A DNA stretch of 54,929 nucleotides from Actinokineospora xionganensis. GTDB taxonomy: Bacteria; Actinomycetota; Actinomycetes; Mycobacteriales; Pseudonocardiaceae. Positions within the stretch are counted from its first letter, which is position 1, and the number at the start of each line of letters is the position of its first letter. The position numbers and the translations under genes are program-made. Below, one piece after another: positions 51,052 through 54,929 of the stretch. The notes below the pieces were generated by a model that did no database searches, was not told where the DNA came from, and saw only the letters and a list, made by a program, of their open reading frames with translations. The stretch is taken from positions 215,730 to 270,658 of the forward strand of contig NZ_JABVED010000010.1 in NCBI RefSeq assembly GCF_014323725.1. The letters are read 5' to 3'.

Positions 51052-52842
51052 TTGGAACTGAACGCCTGGGCGATGGCCGGGATCCTGCTCGTCGGTCTCG
51101 CCACGTTCTCCATCGGCTTCCGCAGTTCCCGCCTGGCCAACACCACCCAGGACTTCCTCGTCGCCCGCCGCACCGTGCGCTCCCGGCGCAACGCGGCGGC
51201 GATCTCCGGTGAGTACCTGTCGGCGGCGTCGTTCCTCGGCATCGCGGGTCTGGTGCTCAAGGACGGCGCCGACGCGCTCTGGTATCCGATCGGCTTCACC
51301 GCGGGCTACCTGCTGCTGATGCTGTTCGTCGCCGCGCCGCTGCGCCGGTCGGGGGCGTACACGCTGCCGGACTTCTGCGAGGCCCGGCTCGGGTCGGCCG
51401 GGATGCGCAAGCTGGCCGCCGTCTTCGTGATCTTCATCGGCATCCTGTACCTGGTCCCGCAGCTGCAGGGCGCGGGTCTGACGATCCACCAGGTCCTGCC
51501 CGGCGCCCCGGTGTGGGTCGGCGCGGCGGTGGTGTCGGGCGTCGTCTTCGTGAACGTCTTCGGCGGCGGCATGCGCGCGATCACCGTCGTGCAGGCGTTC
51601 CAGTACTGGCTCAAGCTCTTCGCGATCGCCGCCCCCACCTTCGTGATGGTGGCGCTGTTCTTCGGCGACGGCGGCGTGCGCGGCGCCGGGGTGACCGGGC
51701 TGACCGACCCGATGCCGCCGCGGTTCCCGGCCGACGTGGTGATCACCGTCGAGACGCCCGTGGTCCTCACGGTCACCGAGCCGGTCACGCTCACCGCGAC
51801 CGGCGGCCGGGTCGACGGCGCCCTCGGCGGGCGGGTCTACTGGGGCGCCGGGCAGCACACCGTCGGCGAGGGCACCGAGCTGCGTTTCACCGCCGGGTCA
51901 CCGGTTCCGGTGGTGCAGGGCGCGCCGCCGGACAACCTGTCCTGGCTGCGGCCGGTGTCCGGGGCGGGCGACCTGTTCACCACGTACTCGCTGATCGTGG
52001 CCCTGTTCCTCGGAACGATGGGGCTGCCGCACGTCCTGGTGCGCTTCTACACGAACCCCGACGGTCGCGCCGCGCGTCGCACGACGCTGCACGTGCTCAT
52101 GCTGCTCGGGCTGTTCTACCTGTTCCCGATCATGCTGGGCGCGCTGTCGCGGCTGTATGTGCCGGAGCTGCTGGTCACGGGCAAGACGGACGCGGCGGTG
52201 CTCGCCCTGCCGATGAAGATCGCGCCGGGCCTGCTCGGCGAGATCCTGGGCGCGGTCACGGCCGCGGGCGCGTTCGCGGCGTTCCTGTCGACGTCGTCCG
52301 GCCTCGTGGTGAGCGTCGCCGGAGTGCTGTCGACCGACGTGTTCAAGGGCAAGGTCCGTGACTTCCGGTTCGCGACTTTCATCGCTGTGGCCGTGCCGTT
52401 CGTGATCGCGTGGTCGCTTCGCCCGACCGATATCACACTGTCAGTCGGCTTGTCGTTCGCGCTCGCCGCGTCGACATTCTGTCCGCTGCTGTTGCTGGGC
52501 ATCTGGTGGCGCAAGATCACGTGGGTAGGCGCGGCGGCCGGGATGCTCCTCGGGGGCGGATTGGTGCTCGCCGCGCTCGTCGCCAACATCGTCAGCGGGT
52601 ACACCGGCGGCTGGGCGCCCGCGTTCTTCCAGCAACCCGCATTGGTGACGGTGCCCGCGGCGTTCCTCGCGGTGCTGATCATGAGCAAGGCGACGCAGAG
52701 CCAGCTGCCGCTCGACGCCAACCGCATCCGGATGCGCATGCACGCCCCGGACCGTCTCGGATTCATCCGCGACCGCGACATCGCGCGCTTCGGGGCAGCC
52801 GAGGACCGCGCCCGGCTGGCCAACGGCAGGCACCGGCGCTGA
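51052..52842 (+). CDS. Sodium:solute symporter, cation acetate symporter-like, with inserted external domain
   Basis: The 596-aa SSS-family transporter has about 13 hydrophobic segments. Family stretches include FLVARRTVRSRRNAAAISGEYLSAASFLGIAGLV, LPDFCEARLG, and LGTMGLPHVLVRFYTNPDGRAARR, the last shared with the symporter at 53307. Between helices 6 and 7 it has an extra region of about 95 residues (roughly 205-300), beta-rich (VVITVETPVVLTVTEPVTLTATGG ... WGAGQHTVGEGTELRF), likely outside. Expected substrates are acetate or other short carboxylates with a cation. TTG 51052 is the probable start, with an internal ATG at 51073 as the alternative. The ribosome site is weak. Confidence 0.9.
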   Translation: MELNAWAMAGILLVGLATFSIGFRSSRLANTTQDFLVARRTVRSRRNAAAISGEYLSAASFLGIAGLVLKDGADALWYPIGFTAGYLLLMLFVAAPLRRSGAYTLPDFCEARLGSAGMRKLAAVFVIFIGILYLVPQLQGAGLTIHQVLPGAPVWVGAAVVSGVVFVNVFGGGMRAITVVQAFQYWLKLFAIAAPTFVMVALFFGDGGVRGAGVTGLTDPMPPRFPADVVITVETPVVLTVTEPVTLTATGGRVDGALGGRVYWGAGQHTVGEGTELRFTAGSPVPVVQGAPPDNLSWLRPVSGAGDLFTTYSLIVALFLGTMGLPHVLVRFYTNPDGRAARRTTLHVLMLLGLFYLFPIMLGALSRLYVPELLVTGKTDAAVLALPMKIAPGLLGEILGAVTAAGAFAAFLSTSSGLVVSVAGVLSTDVFKGKVRDFRFATFIAVAVPFVIAWSLRPTDITLSVGLSFALAASTFCPLLLLGIWWRKITWVGAAAGMLLGGGLVLAALVANIVSGYTGGWAPAFFQQPALVTVPAAFLAVLIMSKATQSQLPLDANRIRMRMHAPDRLGFIRDRDIARFGAAEDRARLANGRHRR

Positions 52843-52986
52843 CTCGCTCCTAAATCACTGTAAACCCGTTTGGGTGGTGGGAAGTTCACCCTTTCGAGTC
52901 ATACCCTGGTCATGCGGGTAGTCGCGCGCGTGCTGCCGTGGGACTGTGTGCCCGCTACGGAGTCGATCACGTGCGGAGGGTCACCG

Positions 52987-53310
52987 GTGACCAGTTCAGA
53001 AGACACCGACTGGATACACATTCAGGACAGCCCGGAGTTCGTCGAACTCAAGCGCAGGCTCCGCCGATTCGTCTTCCCGATGACCCTCGCGTTCCTCGGC
53101 TGGTACCTGCTCTACGTGGTCCTCGCGGACTACGCGCACGGCTTCATGGCGACGAAGGTCGTCGGCAACATCAACATCGGCCTGGTCTTCGGCCTGCTCC
53201 AGTTCGCCTCGACGTTCCTGATCACGTTCCTCTACGTGCGCCACGCCGACCGAAAGCTCGACCCGCTCGCCGACGAACTCCGCGAGCGGCTGGAAGGTGA
53301 CCGCCGATGA
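52987..53310 (+). CDS. DUF485 membrane protein (symporter partner)
   Basis: The 107-aa protein has two transmembrane helices, about 33-53 (FVFPMTLAFLGWYLLYVVLADY) and 68-90 (IGLVFGLLQFASTFLITFLYV). The DUF485 signatures FVELKRRLRRFVFP and YVRHADRKLDPLADELRE are present. DUF485 genes nearly always precede ActP/MctC-type symporters and probably encode a small accessory subunit. GTG 52987 has GGAGGG 7 nt upstream. The stop overlaps the symporter start (ATGA). The 144-bp region before it (52843-52986) probably holds a promoter and includes an ACCCGTTTGGGT inverted repeat. Confidence 0.93.
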   Translation: MTSSEDTDWIHIQDSPEFVELKRRLRRFVFPMTLAFLGWYLLYVVLADYAHGFMATKVVGNINIGLVFGLLQFASTFLITFLYVRHADRKLDPLADELRERLEGDRR

Positions 53311-54893
53311 ACTCCAACGCGCTGCTCAACGGCGGGATCTTCGCCGCGTTCGTCGCCGTCACGCTCGTGGTGGTGTTCCGCGCGAGCAAGAACACCCGCA
53401 CCGCGTCGGACTACTACGCCGCGGGCCGCGCCTTCACCGGCCCGCAGAACGGCATCGCCATCTCCGGCGACTACCTCTCCGCCGCGTCCTTCCTCGGCAT
53501 CGCGGGCGCGATCGCGCTCTACGGCTACGACGGCTTCCTCTACTCGATCGGGTTCCTCGTCGCCTGGCTGGTGGCGCTGCTGCTGGTCGCGGAACTGCTG
53601 CGCAACACCGGCAAGTACACGATGGGCGACGTCCTGAGCTACCGGATGCGCCAGCGCCCGGTGCGCGCGGCGGCGGCGACCTCGACGCTGGCGGTCTCGT
53701 TCTTCTACCTGCTCGCGCAGATGGCAGGCGCGGGCGGTCTGGTAGCCCTGCTGCTCGGCATCGAGAGCAAGGTCGGCCAGGCCGTCGTCATCGCTATCGT
53801 GGGCGCGCTGATGATCCTCTACGTGCTCATCGGCGGCATGAAAGGCACCACCTGGGTGCAGATCATCAAAGCCGTGCTGCTGATCTCGGGCGCGGCCGTG
53901 ATGACGGTGTGGGTGCTCGCCAAGTACGGGATGAACCTGTCAACCCTGCTCGGCGCCGCTGTGGACAACAGCCCCGCCGCGGGGGAGAAGGTGCTCAGCC
54001 CCGGCCTTCAGTACGGCGCGACCGAGATCAGCAGGCTCGACTTCCTGTCGCTGGCGATCGCGCTCGTCCTCGGCACCGCGGGCCTACCGCACATCCTGAT
54101 GCGCTTCTACACCGTGCCCTCGGCGAAGGAAGCCCGCCGCTCGGTGGTCTGGGCGATCGTCCTGATCGGCGTCTTCTACCTGTTCACCCTGGTCCTCGGC
54201 TACGGTGCCGCCGCGCTCGTCGGGCCGGAGGCGATCAAGAACGCGCCAGGGAAGGTCAACTCCGCCGCGCCGCTGCTGGCCGAGGCCCTCGGCGGGCCGA
54301 TTCTGCTCGGGTTCATCGCCGCGGTCGCGTTCGCCACGATCCTGGCCGTCGTCGCCGGGCTGACGATCACCGCGTCCGCGTCGTTCGCGCACGACATCTA
54401 CGCCAACGTCATCAAACGCGGCGCGGCCGACGACAAGGACCAGGAGGTGCGGGTCGCCCGGATCACCGCCGTGGTGATCGGCGCGGTCGCCATCGTCGGC
54501 GGCATCGTGGCCAACGGGCAGAACATCGCGTTCCTCGTCGCGCTCGCCTTCGCCGTGGCCGCGTCGGCGAACCTGCCGACCATCCTGTACTCGCTGTTCT
54601 GGAAACAGTTCAACACCTCGGGCGCGCTGTGGAGCATCTATGGCGGGCTTGGTGTCTGCGTGACGCTGATCGTGTTCTCGCCCGCGGTCTCGGGCAAGGC
54701 GACCTCGATGTTCCCGAACGCCGACTTCGACTACTTCCCGCTGGCCAACCCCGGCCTGGTGTCGATCCCCGTGTCGTTCTTCCTCGGCTGGCTGGGCACG
54801 GTGCTGTCGGGCGAGCGCGACGACGCCAAGTTCGCCCAGATGGAGGTCCGGGCCCTGACCGGAATCGACTCCGAGAAAGCGAGCGCGCACTAG
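53307..54893 (+). CDS. Cation:acetate (monocarboxylate) symporter, ActP/MctC family
   Basis: The 528-aa SSS transporter has about 13 membrane segments. Family motifs include YYAAGRAFTGPQNGIAISGDYLSAASFLGIAG, TMGDVLSYRMRQRPVRAAAA, GGMKGTTWVQIIKAVLL, and LGTAGLPHILMRFYTVPSAKEARRSVVW. It imports acetate, pyruvate or propionate with a cation. It overlaps the DUF485 gene by 4 bp and is the last gene in the window. The pair stands downstream of the LytS/LytTR system, which is the likely regulator. It differs from the symporter at 51052 by lacking the inserted external domain. Confidence 0.95.
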   Translation: MNSNALLNGGIFAAFVAVTLVVVFRASKNTRTASDYYAAGRAFTGPQNGIAISGDYLSAASFLGIAGAIALYGYDGFLYSIGFLVAWLVALLLVAELLRNTGKYTMGDVLSYRMRQRPVRAAAATSTLAVSFFYLLAQMAGAGGLVALLLGIESKVGQAVVIAIVGALMILYVLIGGMKGTTWVQIIKAVLLISGAAVMTVWVLAKYGMNLSTLLGAAVDNSPAAGEKVLSPGLQYGATEISRLDFLSLAIALVLGTAGLPHILMRFYTVPSAKEARRSVVWAIVLIGVFYLFTLVLGYGAAALVGPEAIKNAPGKVNSAAPLLAEALGGPILLGFIAAVAFATILAVVAGLTITASASFAHDIYANVIKRGAADDKDQEVRVARITAVVIGAVAIVGGIVANGQNIAFLVALAFAVAASANLPTILYSLFWKQFNTSGALWSIYGGLGVCVTLIVFSPAVSGKATSMFPNADFDYFPLANPGLVSIPVSFFLGWLGTVLSGERDDAKFAQMEVRALTGIDSEKASAH

Positions 54894-54929
54894 TTGTACT
54901 GACCACGGAGGTTGGGTGCGGGGCGACAC

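Overview
The window is chromosomal DNA from a high-GC actinobacterium, most likely of the Pseudonocardiaceae (Saccharothrix, Actinokineospora or Lentzea-like). The evidence is uniformly GC-rich third codon positions, frequent GTG/TTG starts, many leaderless genes with a TAnnnT box 6-7 nt before the start codon, a mycothiol-dependent formaldehyde dehydrogenase, DUF5753-type regulators, and fhaA next to a tRNA-Leu. From memory, that last arrangement resembles the oriC-proximal fhaA/leuT region of mycobacteria. I see no prophage, transposase or CRISPR array.

Layout. 1-1.9 kb: truncated fhaA (FHA-domain protein, minus strand), tRNA-Leu(CAG) with a terminator, then about 0.55 kb of 80-94 bp tandem repeats. 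1.9-9.7 kb: an unknown protein, an aldonolactone oxidase divergent from a PLP D-amino-acid aldolase/deaminase-like enzyme, a TetR regulator, two strong stem-loops, two small proteins divergent from an HTH-TPR regulator, and an APH-fold kinase. 9.8-12.8 kb: a DnaA-box cluster, then a minus-strand copper operon (membrane protein, YcnI, CopC, CopD). 12.9-19.7 kb: a secreted trypsin-like protease, a RecB-like nuclease of the TM0106 family, S-(hydroxymethyl)mycothiol dehydrogenase with a partner metallo-beta-lactamase, and an EgtD-like methyltransferase with a small membrane protein. 19.7-26.4 kb: two short-chain dehydrogenases, an aldo/keto reductase, a 21-bp repeat block, a FadD-type acyl-CoA synthetase with a DUF1697 protein, and an XRE/DUF5753 regulator.

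26.6-39.1 kb is a surface-glycan locus. Plus-strand genes are gmd, an FkbM methyltransferase and a second methyltransferase. A convergent minus-strand operon encodes two SHOCT-like single-pass membrane proteins, a 918-aa two-domain glycosyltransferase, an AlgX/AlgJ-like O-acetyltransferase, a coiled-coil methyltransferase and a 785-aa tandem glycosyltransferase. One of the membrane proteins carries six T-Q-x-V motifs in its cytoplasmic linker. Three enzymes have coiled coils, so a membrane-anchored assembly with length control is a reasonable hypothesis.

39.2-46.9 kb: msrA, a DUF2252 protein overlapping an apparently orphan N6-adenine DNA methyltransferase, a YiaA/B membrane protein, tRNA-Gly(GCC), a sigma factor fused to a zinc-type anti-sigma domain and a membrane anchor, a small membrane protein and a Nei/Fpg glycosylase. 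46.9-54.9 kb: a LytS-type histidine kinase and a LytTR response regulator bracket a membrane protein and an S49 peptidase. They are followed by two cation:carboxylate symporter modules, each preceded by a small membrane partner (a DUF485 protein for the second). By analogy with pyruvate/acetate-sensing LytS/LytTR pairs, this is probably a carboxylate-uptake regulon.

The best candidates for undescribed biology are the TQxV-linker protein heading the glycan operon, an 86-88 bp intergenic element present twice (5177 and 14427), the DnaA-box clusters, and the DUF2252/DNA-methyltransferase pair.
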